A DNA stretch of 64,000 bases from Ornithodoros turicata (lineage: Eukaryota > Arthropoda > Arachnida > Ixodida > Argasidae): NCBI RefSeq assembly GCF_037126465.1, contig NC_088203.1, positions 57,759,581-57,823,580 of the forward strand. The letters run 5' to 3'. The notes beneath the pieces were generated by a model that had not been told where the DNA came from, searched no databases, and was given only the letters and a program-made list of their open reading frames with translations. A program made the translations under genes and the position numbers. Every line of letters begins with the position of its first letter. Within the stretch, counting starts at the first letter, position 1. Below, one piece after another: positions 33,906 to 43,100 of the stretch.

Positions 33906-35131
33906 TGTCAGACATCTACGTCCACCTGCTCTCGAACGCCAGCATGGATAAGTTTCCCTCGAATAAACTCAACGCCTTCACGGTAGCTTTCGACAGTCCG
34001 CTTCAGCTCTCGAATCGGTATAAAGTCGGTCTGATGGATCTCAGCATAAGTAACGATTTTTTAAATATCGGGTACGAAAGGCAAGATGCGAAAATCGAGG
34101 TTTCTTTCGAGGACACGGTGGAAGCCGGCAGAACTTTTCGTGTCACCTCGGATCTCGAGAGGGATTTGGGAAAAGCCCTTTCGGAATTCGACGTTTCTTT
34201 CGCGTACAATAAATCGCGATACGACTTCGTCTTACCCGTGGACGTGAAAGCCGTGGAATTGGACCCTCGGCTCGCGCAAGCGCTCGACGCCTGGCTAGCG
34301 TCCCGCGAAGCAGGTCGTGCGGTGAAACCCCCCAAATTGAGCGAACGCGAAGCCACCTCTATCTTATTGGAGCACGCCGCACCCGTCGCTTTCAGCGACG
34401 TCACTCTGAATTCGGAAACCACGTCCCTACGGAACACACTCAACAAGTATTTCCAGACGCACAAGCTGGACGCCTCGCTAGAATTCGCGGATAACGTGTA
34501 CTCTCTGAAAACACCGAAAGGGTTGCACGTACTGGAACCCTTTGTCAAGCTGCTACATCTCACACCCGTCGAGGGACACGAAGAAACGCTACGCGTCTCT
34601 CTCCCCATAGCGCGTCAATTTTCTTTCACGATCAAGACGAAAATTCCTCGATCTTTGCAAGTACATCTGCCTCCCGGCTATTATGCGACGCCGCAAGCAC
34701 TTCTAAATGCGATTAATCAGCGCGTAGGCGAACGCGCGCGCTTCAGCTTCGACGGAACCGAACAGAAATGTAAAATTCGGCTTTCCGAGGGCACCTCCAC
34801 CCTAAGACTTTCCGAGTACCTGGCCGTGCTTTTGGGCTTCGAATCGCGTACCGTGTTCACGGGGGATGAGGATGCCACGAGCTCCGTCGAGGTACTCCTG
34901 GAACCCCCGTTTCACAACATAATCGTGTACACGGATATCGTGGAACCCACGTACGTGGGGAGCGGGAAAAAACCTATATTAAAAATACTACCCTTTTATT
35001 ACGAGAAAGACAAGCACGTCGTCACCTACACGTTAGATAACATCCAGTATTTTAACCTGTCTCAATTCGAAATTCCTTCAGTGACGATCGTTCTCGCGGA
35101 CGAAACGGGAAGACGTTTGCCGTTGCCATAG
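33902..35131 (+). CDS. mCP: Minor capsid protein (penton-like), truncated by hAT-like insertion
   Basis: This protein of about 409 residues begins MMSDIYVHLLSNASMDKFPS, the Polinton minor capsid pattern in which an S-N-A-S-M/F-P block opens the N-terminal domain. It should form the pentameric vertices as a single jelly-roll protein. The start codons at 33902 and 33905 overlap the integrase stop. The present stop at 35129-35131 and part of the last codon come from the inserted element (35127-36053). On the far side the same frame stays open for 16 more codons, to a stop at 36109-36111 overlapping the next gene. The gene is therefore missing its original C-terminus. Function after truncation is uncertain. 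Confidence 0.85.
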   Translation: MMSDIYVHLLSNASMDKFPSNKLNAFTVAFDSPLQLSNRYKVGLMDLSISNDFLNIGYERQDAKIEVSFEDTVEAGRTFRVTSDLERDLGKALSEFDVSFAYNKSRYDFVLPVDVKAVELDPRLAQALDAWLASREAGRAVKPPKLSEREATSILLEHAAPVAFSDVTLNSETTSLRNTLNKYFQTHKLDASLEFADNVYSLKTPKGLHVLEPFVKLLHLTPVEGHEETLRVSLPIARQFSFTIKTKIPRSLQVHLPPGYYATPQALLNAINQRVGERARFSFDGTEQKCKIRLSEGTSTLRLSEYLAVLLGFESRTVFTGDEDATSSVEVLLEPPFHNIIVYTDIVEPTYVGSGKKPILKILPFYYEKDKHVVTYTLDNIQYFNLSQFEIPSVTIVLADETGRRLPLP

Positions 35132-36053
35132 ATTGAGAAGTTACCCGTCAAAAAGAACTCGTTACAAGTTAAGTTACCGTGTGAAAAATGTAACTAAGTT
35201 AATAACGAAGTTCTTCAGCCTGAAATGTAACTCGCAGTTACTGAGTTACTTAAAAAAAAGAACGAGTTACTTCCAAGTTACTTGGGAGTTGGGACACAAA
35301 ATAGCATTACGAAGGTGCAGCGCGCGTGAGCAGTTGAGTTGGACCCTGAGTTGCCTGCGGAGGAGTGCAACACGCTTAGATCATTTTCGTTTATGTCCAA
35401 CAATGGACCTCTCCCTGTTTGTAAACAAATGACGTCATAGTGTTCGACAGCGCCACATATTTGGTAGAATTGAACTACGCTCGAAGCTGGAGGTGAACAA
35501 GGTCGCACACGAAAGCCACGGTCTTGAGGGGATTACGATATGGTTCCTTAAAGGGACGCGACCCTCGGTCCTGCTTTTCTTTCAATGGGAGGCAGCGAAC
35601 AAGTGCCCGTTCGTGGAACCCAGCCCTCTTCTTCCAATTTGTTTCGGTTCAGTCTGTCTACCAATGTCATGATGACGTTTCTCTGGTAGAGGTCTACTCG
35701 AACGCTTTGCATCTTACTCCCTGTGGGCGTACAATGGTTCAGCTTCATTTCAATGGCAGCGGTTCTTACTTCCTCAATAAAATACTGTCATTGATTGAAT
35801 ATCACGTTTTATGGTAAAAAAATGCCATGAAGGAACCGGAGAGAAAGCAAGAAAATATGTGGATGTGAGTGAAAAGCGAGTTAAAAGTAACTTGGAACTT
35901 AACTTAAGTTACTTTGGCAAAGTTACCTGAAAAAGGAACGAGTTCCTCTGAAAGTTACCACGGCGCAAAAGTACCGAGTTAAGTTACAAGTTACCAAAAA
36001 AAGGAACTTAGTTACAGTAACGAGTTACTTGTAACGAGTTACCTCGAACTCTG
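35127..36053. mobile_element. Non-autonomous hAT-like element in penton gene
   Basis: The 927-bp element is flanked by the 8-bp direct repeat gccgttgc (35119-35126 and 36054-36061). Its ends read catagattgag and, inverted, cagagttcgag. An 8-bp target and CA...TG ends fit the hAT superfamily. Both subterminal regions (35136-35285 and 35870-36045) are packed with gttac/aagtta motifs in opposite orientations. No transposase frame is present. Confidence 0.85.
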
Positions 36054-36100
36054 GCCGTTGCGGTCCAAAGGCAGAACCAATCTAACGTTGCATTTCAAAT

Positions 36101-36430
36101 ATGTACCGTAATTCCCCCAAAATAATTCCCGTGTACACGGGACCCCTTTTCCAACGAGGGGGCGGTGTGTTGAGCAACATATCCAAGTTTATCGTTCCCA
36201 TCTGGCAGCAAATAAAACCGATCGCCAAGAGAACGTTGAAGCGCTTGGCGCGGAATTTGGCCGATGGCGAAGGAATATCGCGCGCAGTAAAAAAGACGGC
36301 CATAGCAACGGGGAGAGACGTGCTGGATTCCATGGAGGGCTCTGGAAACAACAATGGGAAGAAACGCCGCAAACGACAACAAAAGGCGCCGACACACGAC
36401 GCACCTGCAGATATCTTTGGTACGCCGTGA
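36101..36430 (+). CDS. Small basic Gly-rich virion protein (pVI/core-like)
   Basis: This 109-residue protein has a start containing GPLFQRGGGVLSNISKFIVP, then an amphipathic basic helix (IAKRTLKRLARNLADGEGIS), then a very basic tail (KKRRKRQQK). Polintons and adintoviruses carry such a protein just before the major capsid gene; the combination of GGG, an amphipathic helix and a basic tail recalls adenovirus membrane-lytic or DNA-binding core proteins. That assignment is by analogy. Its start overlaps the original end of the penton frame. Confidence 0.65.
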   Translation: MYRNSPKIIPVYTGPLFQRGGGVLSNISKFIVPIWQQIKPIAKRTLKRLARNLADGEGISRAVKKTAIATGRDVLDSMEGSGNNNGKKRRKRQQKAPTHDAPADIFGTP

Positions 36431-36460
36431 AGGTCACACATCCGCTGCGCGCGCTCCGTC

Positions 36461-37750
36461 ATGACGTCAACGAAAGGAAAAATACAGACGCCGATCTGTC
36501 TAACGAGTGATGTGATGATATTCGAACCCCCTTCCATTCAATACGGCGTGGAAGATACTTCGTACCAACTTTTTTATCCGGTCAACGGAGTAAATAATTC
36601 CGTGATCGAGTTTTGTATTCAAAATTTGCAAAGGGCACACTTGGATCTCTACGGTAGTTTCGTCTCTTTGACCGTGCGCATTGTTCGCGACGACGGGGAA
36701 GAAATGGACGAGAATGATGTCGTTTTCCCAATAAACCACCTGTTGAGCGGCATGTTTAAGACGGTCACCGTTTATGCGAACAACAAGCTCGTCAGTTCCA
36801 ACGAGTTGTACGCCTACAGGAGTATTTTGGACGTCGTGCTTCATTCCATGCCCACGGCTCAAGAAACAGTGCACGCGGCTGGACTTTATGTCGAGGACGA
36901 CGAACATTTAAAGGACGATTACGACGTCTCGTCTCGCGGTCCGAAACAACGTTACGAAGCGACGAAGGGTGGAAAATACTTTAACCTGGTCGGTCAGATC
37001 AATACCGACCTGTTTCAACAGCCGCGCCTGATGGTACCTGCCGTCGAAATTCGCGTCGTTTTCCTGTTAAACAACGACGAATTTAAACTCGTATCGGTCC
37101 CCAAAGACAAGAAAACGTACAATTACGAGGTGGACATTAAAGAAATGACGTTACACTTGAAAAAGGTGACGCTGGCACCTTCCCTATTTTTGGAATACGA
37201 GCGGCGGCTTCAGACCACGCCGGCCATCTACGTGTTACGCGGATTGGAAACCAAGGTGCGGAGCTTGAGTGCCGGGAGCTTGGACGCTCACTTTGAAAAC
37301 GTTTACCCCGAAAGGGTGCCTTCCAAATTATGCGTCGCCCTGCTCGCCACGTCCGACTTTCTCGGCGACATCCAATCGAACCCCTACAAATTCCGCCGTT
37401 ACGACCTGTCTCATTCGATGCTCTCCGTGGACGGCCAGCAAGTGCGAGCCGAGTACGACTTTCAGAACGACCTCGTCAAAATTCCCTACTTTAACTTCTT
37501 GCAAGAACTGGGAGAGAAACATTTCAAGTATAGCTACGAGCGATTTAAAACGAACGGGTTCCTTCTCTACTTTAACTTGGACGTGGACAAGTGTTCTTCT
37601 CCTTCGCATTTGAACGAGTGGCGAAAAGGAAACGTTCGCCTGCAATTACGCTTCGCTAAAGCCCTTCCACACGCGGTCACCGTCCTCTTGATTTCCGAGT
37701 GTCCCAAGCTCATGTACGTCGACAAGGACCGTACGGTCACCTTCCCATAA
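36461..37750 (+). CDS. MCP: Major capsid protein (double jelly-roll)
   Basis: This 429-residue protein matches the Polinton major capsid family. The N-terminal part has QYGVEDTSYQLFYPVNGVNN and FPINHLLSGMFKTVTVYANN, typical of the first jelly roll. The later part (YDLSHSMLSVDGQQVRAEYD and FLLYFNLDVDKC) matches the second. It should trimerise into hexon-like capsomers. The start at 36461 lies 30 bases after the preceding gene, and a TGACGTCA palindrome overlaps the start codon. It is followed after 6 bases by the protease. The frame is intact. Confidence 0.9.
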   Translation: MTSTKGKIQTPICLTSDVMIFEPPSIQYGVEDTSYQLFYPVNGVNNSVIEFCIQNLQRAHLDLYGSFVSLTVRIVRDDGEEMDENDVVFPINHLLSGMFKTVTVYANNKLVSSNELYAYRSILDVVLHSMPTAQETVHAAGLYVEDDEHLKDDYDVSSRGPKQRYEATKGGKYFNLVGQINTDLFQQPRLMVPAVEIRVVFLLNNDEFKLVSVPKDKKTYNYEVDIKEMTLHLKKVTLAPSLFLEYERRLQTTPAIYVLRGLETKVRSLSAGSLDAHFENVYPERVPSKLCVALLATSDFLGDIQSNPYKFRRYDLSHSMLSVDGQQVRAEYDFQNDLVKIPYFNFLQELGEKHFKYSYERFKTNGFLLYFNLDVDKCSSPSHLNEWRKGNVRLQLRFAKALPHAVTVLLISECPKLMYVDKDRTVTFP

Positions 37751-37756
37751 GAAAAG

Positions 37757-38197
37757 ATGTACGAGAGCGACATCTTGGAACTCGTGTCCCTGAACCCCCT
37801 CGCTTCCTCCATGCTGAGAGGCATTTGTGCTTCAAACGAAGCCTTCGTTTTACGCAAGCCCGGTTATTTAATCATCAATACGGAAGAGCGAAGAAGACGC
37901 GGGCAGCACTGGGTGCTCTACCTGAAAAACTACGACGGGTCTGCCGTGTTTTTCGACAGCTACGGACTTCCCCCCATCGAAGCAAACCTTCGAAGGACTT
38001 TACCTGTAGTGGACGAGTATAACGACAAGTGTATTCAATCGCCTTTTTCGCCTTACTGCGGGCTTTTTTGTATCTACGTAGCCACGCGCATGTCGAAACG
38101 CTACAGCTTGAAAAGTTGTGTATCCATGTTTTCCTGTAACCTCGAAGAGAATGACGAAACAATAAAACGTCTCCTCGTGAGCGAACTCGTTTCGTAA
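37757..38197 (+). CDS. PRO: Adenovirus-type cysteine protease (capsid maturation)
   Basis: This 146-residue protease of the Ulp1/adenain class processes virion proteins. Catalytic candidates are H51 (RGQHWVLY), D67 (FFDSYG) and C101 (YCGLFCIY), with Q94 as the oxyanion residue (KCIQSPFSPYCG). Spacing and order fit the family. The gene lies 6 bases after the major capsid gene and ends tail to tail with the minus-strand orphan at 38218. An aataaa near 38160 within the gene may serve as polyadenylation signal. Confidence 0.9.
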   Translation: MYESDILELVSLNPLASSMLRGICASNEAFVLRKPGYLIINTEERRRRGQHWVLYLKNYDGSAVFFDSYGLPPIEANLRRTLPVVDEYNDKCIQSPFSPYCGLFCIYVATRMSKRYSLKSCVSMFSCNLEENDETIKRLLVSELVS

Positions 38198-38217
38198 AAA
38201 ATAGTCTATTTATTTTT

Positions 38218-38613
38218 TCACGACATACACAAGACCCTTGCAAGACGATCTTCCAACGTGCTGACCCGACGCTCGCCGTCGTCGTCGCCGGTCTGCACCG
38301 TGACGTCGAGGGATGGGTGGAGAAGCCAGTAGCGACGGACGATAGGTCGGTTGAAACCCACGTTGATGAGACACGGGTCGACTGTCTCTCCTCGTCTATA
38401 CTTTTCCAGCAGCTCGAGCTTGTAATCTACGAAACGCTTCATTTTCTTTGCAATCTTCCCACTGACGGTGAACAGACGTAAGGGTATCGTCTTGAGAATC
38501 GAGCGAAAGTCTCCCTCGCAGCTATCGCCGTGAATATAATCGCGTAATCGCAGCAAGTCCCGATACATTCGTGTTTGCACAAAGGTGGCAAACCTCTGCT
38601 CGGGCGTCATCAT
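38218..38613 (-). CDS. Orphan Polinton protein, minus strand
   Basis: This 131-residue protein is of unknown family. It is rich in Arg and Leu, with helical segments (RMYRDLLRLRDYIHG, GKIAKKMKRFVDYKLELLEK) and a central NVGFNRPIVRRYWLLHPSLD. It starts at tandem ATGs (38613 and 38610) and converges on the protease gene. An aataaa on the minus strand just beyond the stop (about 38205) supports a real transcript end. I see no zinc motif or signal peptide. Confidence 0.6.
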   Translation of the reverse strand: MMTPEQRFATFVQTRMYRDLLRLRDYIHGDSCEGDFRSILKTIPLRLFTVSGKIAKKMKRFVDYKLELLEKYRRGETVDPCLINVGFNRPIVRRYWLLHPSLDVTVQTGDDDGERRVSTLEDRLARVLCMS

Positions 38614-38667
38614 GACTGAGACGGAATGAGAGTAGACAACCTTTTTTTATTTCTCGTTACACACGAA

Positions 38668-38977
38668 TTAGGCTCCAGCTTTGGTTTCGTAGCCGGGAAG
38701 GCAGCCCAAATACGGACGAAGGCTCGAGTCTAACCAATGGCTGGGGTTTCTCGACCAGAGTCCACCGCAGCGACAGGTAGTCAGTTGATCGCCGATTCGC
38801 AAAAAGAAGGTCTTTGGAGGAGGCTTGAAGGTTAGGACCAGGGGTAGATCTCCCGTCAGTAGCCATTCGTAATCTGCAACGAAAGGAGTGTGAGAAACGC
38901 GTGTTTTTATATCTCAAACACACACACGTACAATCTTCTTCAGTCACAGAGTGACACTGATGGTCCATCTTCTCCAT
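38668..38977 (-). CDS. Small spliced protein with CGGLWS/HW/LGC motif (gene B)
   Basis: Two exons fit: 38977-38932 (MEKMDHQCHSVTEED, donor t|gtacgtg) and 38873-38668 (acceptor ttgcag). They join in matching phase into 83 residues. The second exon contains CRCGGLWSRNPSHW and LRPYLGC, the same Cys-x9-His-x11-Cys framework as gene A (CTNCGGLWSKEQKHW, RPFLGC). This looks like a small metal-binding fold; that is inference. Its first exon overlaps the last exon of gene A in a different frame. An aataaa on the minus strand follows the stop. Confidence 0.65.
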
Positions 38978-39338
38978 CTTCCTTCAATAGTCGAAGTCCT
39001 TCGCAACGTACGTCGAACAATACCGTCCGACAGCCGAGAAACGGGCGAATCAATCGGTCCGTCCAATGCTTTTGCTCTGAAAAAAAAAAAAAAAAAAAGT
39101 GAACGATTATAGAACGTATTAAAAAAAAATAACGAGGAAGCGTACCTTTGGACCACAATCCACCGCAATTGGTGCAGAAGAAGCGGGCCCTGCCAATCTC
39201 CCGAAATATGTGAGGCGGGAAAAAACCGACTTCACGCGCAGCAAAAATGTTGTACACTGGAAACGAAACTCTTCAAACATTTCGACGATGATGATGACGT
39301 CATGGGTATTACTTACGAGGATCTACCAAGCTGATCAT
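38940..39338 (-). CDS. Small spliced protein with CGGLWS/HW/LGC motif (gene A)
   Basis: Three exons fit: 39338-39317 (MISLVDP, donor c|gtaagt), 39256-39146 (acceptor ttccag, donor g|gtacgc) and 39076-38940 (acceptor after a T-tract, cag). They give 89 residues with CTNCGGLWSKEQKHW and IRPFLGC. A minus-strand TATA box (actataaat, about 39370-39376) lies about 35 bases before the ATG. The second intron is 69 bases, a multiple of three without stops, so an unspliced isoform could also be read. It is a paralogue of gene B; function is unknown. Confidence 0.65.
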
Positions 39339-39368
39339 GATGGAATGACGATCGAACGTTCGCTTTGA

Positions 39369-39376
39369 CATTTATA
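39369..39376 (-). promoter_or_regulatory. TATA box for gene A
   Basis: On the minus strand ctataaat lies about 30-40 bases before the gene A start. This is the left half of a divergent control region shared with the polymerase gene. Confidence 0.6.
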
Positions 39377-39401
39377 GTAAAGCTTTGCCTCTCACTCTCT
39401 A

Positions 39402-39640
39402 TGACGTCATTGAACGTGTTTAAACATGTTAAGACGTGTTTGAACATGTTTGAACATGGGCGGCGAAGTCGCCCCTGGACACACTCGTTCCTCTCTCACC
39501 CTCTCTATGATGTCATTGAACGTGTCTGAACATGTTTGGACGTGTTTGAACATGTTGTGACGTCACTGAACATGTCTGAACATGTTTGGACGTGTTTGAA
39601 CATGTTTGAACGTGTTTGAACATGTTGTGACATGTGTAGA
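39402..39640. promoter_or_regulatory. Array of 10-bp p53-like half-sites with CRE palindromes
   Basis: Decamers of the form gaac(a/g)tgt(t/c)t are joined without spacers. Exact RRRCATGYYY half-sites include 39568-39577 and 39578-39587, which together form a zero-spacer pair; others are near 39441, 39527 and 39598. Others have cgtg in the core. TGACGTCA palindromes lie at 39402-39409 and 39558-39565. The array sits between the divergent TATA boxes at 39369 and 39931. Binding by p53-family and CREB/ATF factors is inference from consensus. Confidence 0.6.
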
Positions 39641-39689
39641 CACGAACCCCGCAATACGAAAAACGTCACGCAGTACAAATTAGATTGGT

Positions 39690-39748
39690 GGTTAGTGTGT
39701 CGCGCCCAGTGTAGAAGGATCCTGGGTTCGAATCCCACTCTGGGTCTT
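39690..39748 (+). other. tRNA-like sequence inside Polinton
   Basis: The segment has an A-box-like ttggtggttagtgtg and a B box gggttcgaatccc ending in ctctgggtct. The 5' side cannot pair with the 3' end as an acceptor stem, so it is not an intact tRNA gene. It may be a SINE head or a captured tRNA relic. Confidence 0.55.
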
Positions 39749-39930
39749 CTTGTCGTCATGTACAAGTCGTCCCAGAGTGTTAGCTAGAAATTAGTGTAAT
39801 GTTTTATTCAACGTCGATGGTATTATTGTCATATGCGACATCGCAAAAAGGCGCGAAAGATGGAAGGCGGGGTGGTCAAAGTACAGACGACACCGTCGCA
39901 ATGCGAGGAGGAGGAGAGCGGTGTAGCGAC

Positions 39931-39938
39931 TATAAAAG
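39931..39938 (+). promoter_or_regulatory. TATA box of polymerase transcript
   Basis: TATAAAAG lies about 30 bases before the presumed first exon (from about 39960). The first exon ends at a consensus gtaagt donor at 40019. Confidence 0.65.
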
Positions 39939-40173
39939 GTGCGCTGGTTCTACGACGATTGACAGGAAGCCCACGAGGGGCATCCATCCACGACACGAGG
40001 CGTTTCGTGGACCAAAATGTAAGTTGACCGTCTCTGCTGTGAGAGTGTATTCTATGTATGACATTGTTTTTCAGGAACCAATAGCCGCTGTCACCGCATG
40101 ACACTGACCACAGGGACTCATCCCATCCTCTCTCATCATCAACAATCTCAAGCGTTCCTCAACTGAAGGGAAA

Positions 40174-43100
40174 AGTGAGCATTGTTTCGTGAGGGGGAAT
40201 CTCGTACTGATTTTGTTTGACCGCAGTGCCGCGCTGTCTCGTATGTCAGTACGACCCCATCGATGCCATGCTCGTGGCCGTAGAAAGAGAGCACGAAGCT
40301 AGAATAGAGAATCTCGGTAATAGCCCAGTCGTCCTTTCAGATGACGACGACGACGACAGAGTCAGTAGTCCGCCTTTCATAATACCTGAAACGGACGACG
40401 ACGACGACGAATTGCTCATGTGGGAAGGGGATCAGTCGTATGCAGATTTCATTCCTCTGTCTGGTAGGGTTCGAGATGAATCACCAGATGCAAGCCCAGA
40501 ATTTTGAAACGAAGCTGAGCCTGTCCAGGGTCGTAGAATCGTTGAATTGAGAGAACACGTCGTAGAGAATCATCCCTCCGTCACGGAGAGACGATTCCTT
40601 TTCTTCCTTTTTTTGTCACAGACGAGGCATTTGACGGAACGGCTACTAGGTACACGCTTCTCTGTTCCCCGCACGACGACAACGTCGACGATTTGCGACT
40701 CTATCTACCGAGCATAGCTCCAGTAATCACGCGCGTCCTCGAAGCTTATCCCATGCCTTTCAAATTTTGTCTGTGCTCGAAGGCGCTCATGGTTAAGGAC
40801 GGAGCCGACGGGTTGACTTCGCATCTCCTTCACGTGAACCTTCACATGAGAGTCGTTCATAACCGCCAAGAAATCGAAGGCGCGATAAATGCTGCCATCG
40901 CAGAGTCCTCGCAACGCGTTGAAAACTATGCGAGAGAAGGGTCTGGTTTCACCTCGAACGACGTCCAATGTGTCGACTTAAAACTAACGCGCTTAAAACC
41001 GAAGCGGATAGGATGCACGATCGAGCTTCCCGAGCTGCTAAAGAGAAAAACAAAGACTCTCACAAACGTCAAACTTCCGCCGAATCACGAAAACGAGTGT
41101 TTCAAGTATAGCGTGCTGGCACTCTTACATCCTTTGAGGAGCAAACCAAACCTGCATGTAAGATACCACAAGTACATGAATCCTTCCCATCCGGAGACTG
41201 GCCGCCCTGCTTCCCAGTCACTTACGAAGACATTACGCTGTGGGAGAGAAAAAACAAAATCTCCGTCTACATCTACGTGTTCGACGAGCAGAAGAGTTCG
41301 ATATCTACCGGACGGGTTCCCTGCACGCTCTATAAGGATAAAGTCCACCTGCTCGAGGTTAGGGAGCATTTCTATGGGATCCGAAAATTTAGCACTTTCA
41401 TGGGACGAAGTGACTACTTTTATTGCGAGAAATGCACGTCCGGTTACGGAACGAGAGAGGCATTGCAGCAACACGAACGTCTGTGTCGAGACGTAAACGA
41501 AGTGATTCTCGAAATGCCAAACGCGGGGGAGTGTGTCTCCTTCAACAAGATACAGTACATGCATCCCTACCCCTATTTCGCGGTGTTGGACACGGAGAGC
41601 GTTTTGGAAAAAAACGCGCTCGTGAAGGACGCCTCGAGTGTGCACAGGATGAGCTCGTACAGCATTGTGCTAGTGAGAAGTTGTGATGGGAAAATAATGG
41701 ACGTAGATGGCTATTTGGGACCCAACGCGGCAGAGAAATGCTTGCTCTCGCTCAAGCGATTTAGTGATCAAATCGATAGGTTGAACAGTTGTCCCGCGCC
41801 GTTGGTCATGAGTATGGAAGACCACTTTCGGCACGCGAGCGCTACACACTGCGAATTTTGTGGAATCGAATTTAACCGACATACGCGGAAGGTATCGCAT
41901 CACGACCACACCCGCTTCGTAGAGTCCGGTTCTTCGAATTTTGTCGCGACGCTGTGTGATACGTGTAACCTTACGTGTCGTAATACCAAAGAACTCGTCG
42001 TGTGCGTGCACAACCTGCAGTACGATTTGAGCTCCCTTCTCCGCCACATGCACGTTCTAAATCTGGGCGAGCCGTGGATCTTAGCTTCGAGCTCGGAAAA
42101 GATAAGAGGGTTCAACATTGGCGATCTCCATTTCCGCGATACCACGCAGTTTTTCAACCTCTCCTTGTCGAACCTGGTGGAAACCCTGCTCGCCAGCGGT
42201 GGTGAAAGCGCGTTTCATTGTACCCGTCAAATGTTTGGTGACCGTTTCCGACGCCTCCTCAGGAAGGGCATTTACCCGTACACCTTCGTCGACAGTTTCG
42301 AAGCGTACAATTTGCCCGCACTACCGCCAAAGGAAGCTTTCAAAAGCGACCTGAACGACCAAGAGATCACGGACGAGGACTATCAGTACGCCCTCGAGAT
42401 TTTCGAATTGTTCGAATGTAAGAACCTCGGCGGTTACACGCGTCTCTACGTCACGCTCGACGCCTGTCAGCTCTGCGACGTCGTACTGTATTTCAGGAAG
42501 ATTGCGCTAGAGACGGATAGGTTAGATATCCTACGCACAGTGTCCCTCGCCAGTTACGCGTGGAGCAGCGCTCTGAAGCTCACCAAAGTCAAACTCGAGC
42601 TCATGAGCGATCGCGAGATGTACGAAACGATCGAGAAGGGAATCAGGGGAGGCATTTGTAACAGCTTCCACAGATACTGTCGGGCTAATCACGAGGGGTG
42701 CGACGATTACGATCCCCAGCAAGAAAAGACTTTTATCCAGTACCTCGACGTGAACAGTTTGTACCCGTACGCGATGACTTTCCATCTCCCGACAGGTGGT
42801 TTTGAGTGGGTCGATCCTTCGAGGTGGAGCGAGATCGATTTTCTCAACATTCCTCACGATTCGGAAGTGGGTTACGTGTACGTGGTAGACTTGTCATATC
42901 CCGAAGAACTGCACGCGCTCACTAGGGATTTTCCCCTGGCACCCGAACACAGGTGCGTGGACGAGAACGAACTCTCCCCCTACCAACGCCACCTGAAAGA
43001 TGCGTTGGCGCTGAACGCCCCTTCCACAACGAAACTCTTGCTGACGTGCTACGACAAAGAACGCTACGTCGTTCATTATGCACTGCTCGCTCTGTACGTG

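Noticed and set aside
39690..39748. Functional tRNA gene
   Set aside because: A and B boxes exist, but the 5' and 3' ends do not pair as an acceptor stem and the T stem has a mismatch.
39505..39765. Minus-strand open frame of His/Val/Gln/Thr repeats
   Set aside because: It is a translation of the 10-bp array and carries no independent sign of coding.
41157..41215. Intron (gtaagat...cccag) to explain the polymerase frame change
   Set aside because: Its length is a multiple of three, so removing it keeps the wrong frame and deletes conserved residues.
41235..41260. Programmed -1 frameshift at the A-run
   Set aside because: The conserved polymerase sequence is already in the new frame upstream of the run, and the heptamer is not in slippery phase.
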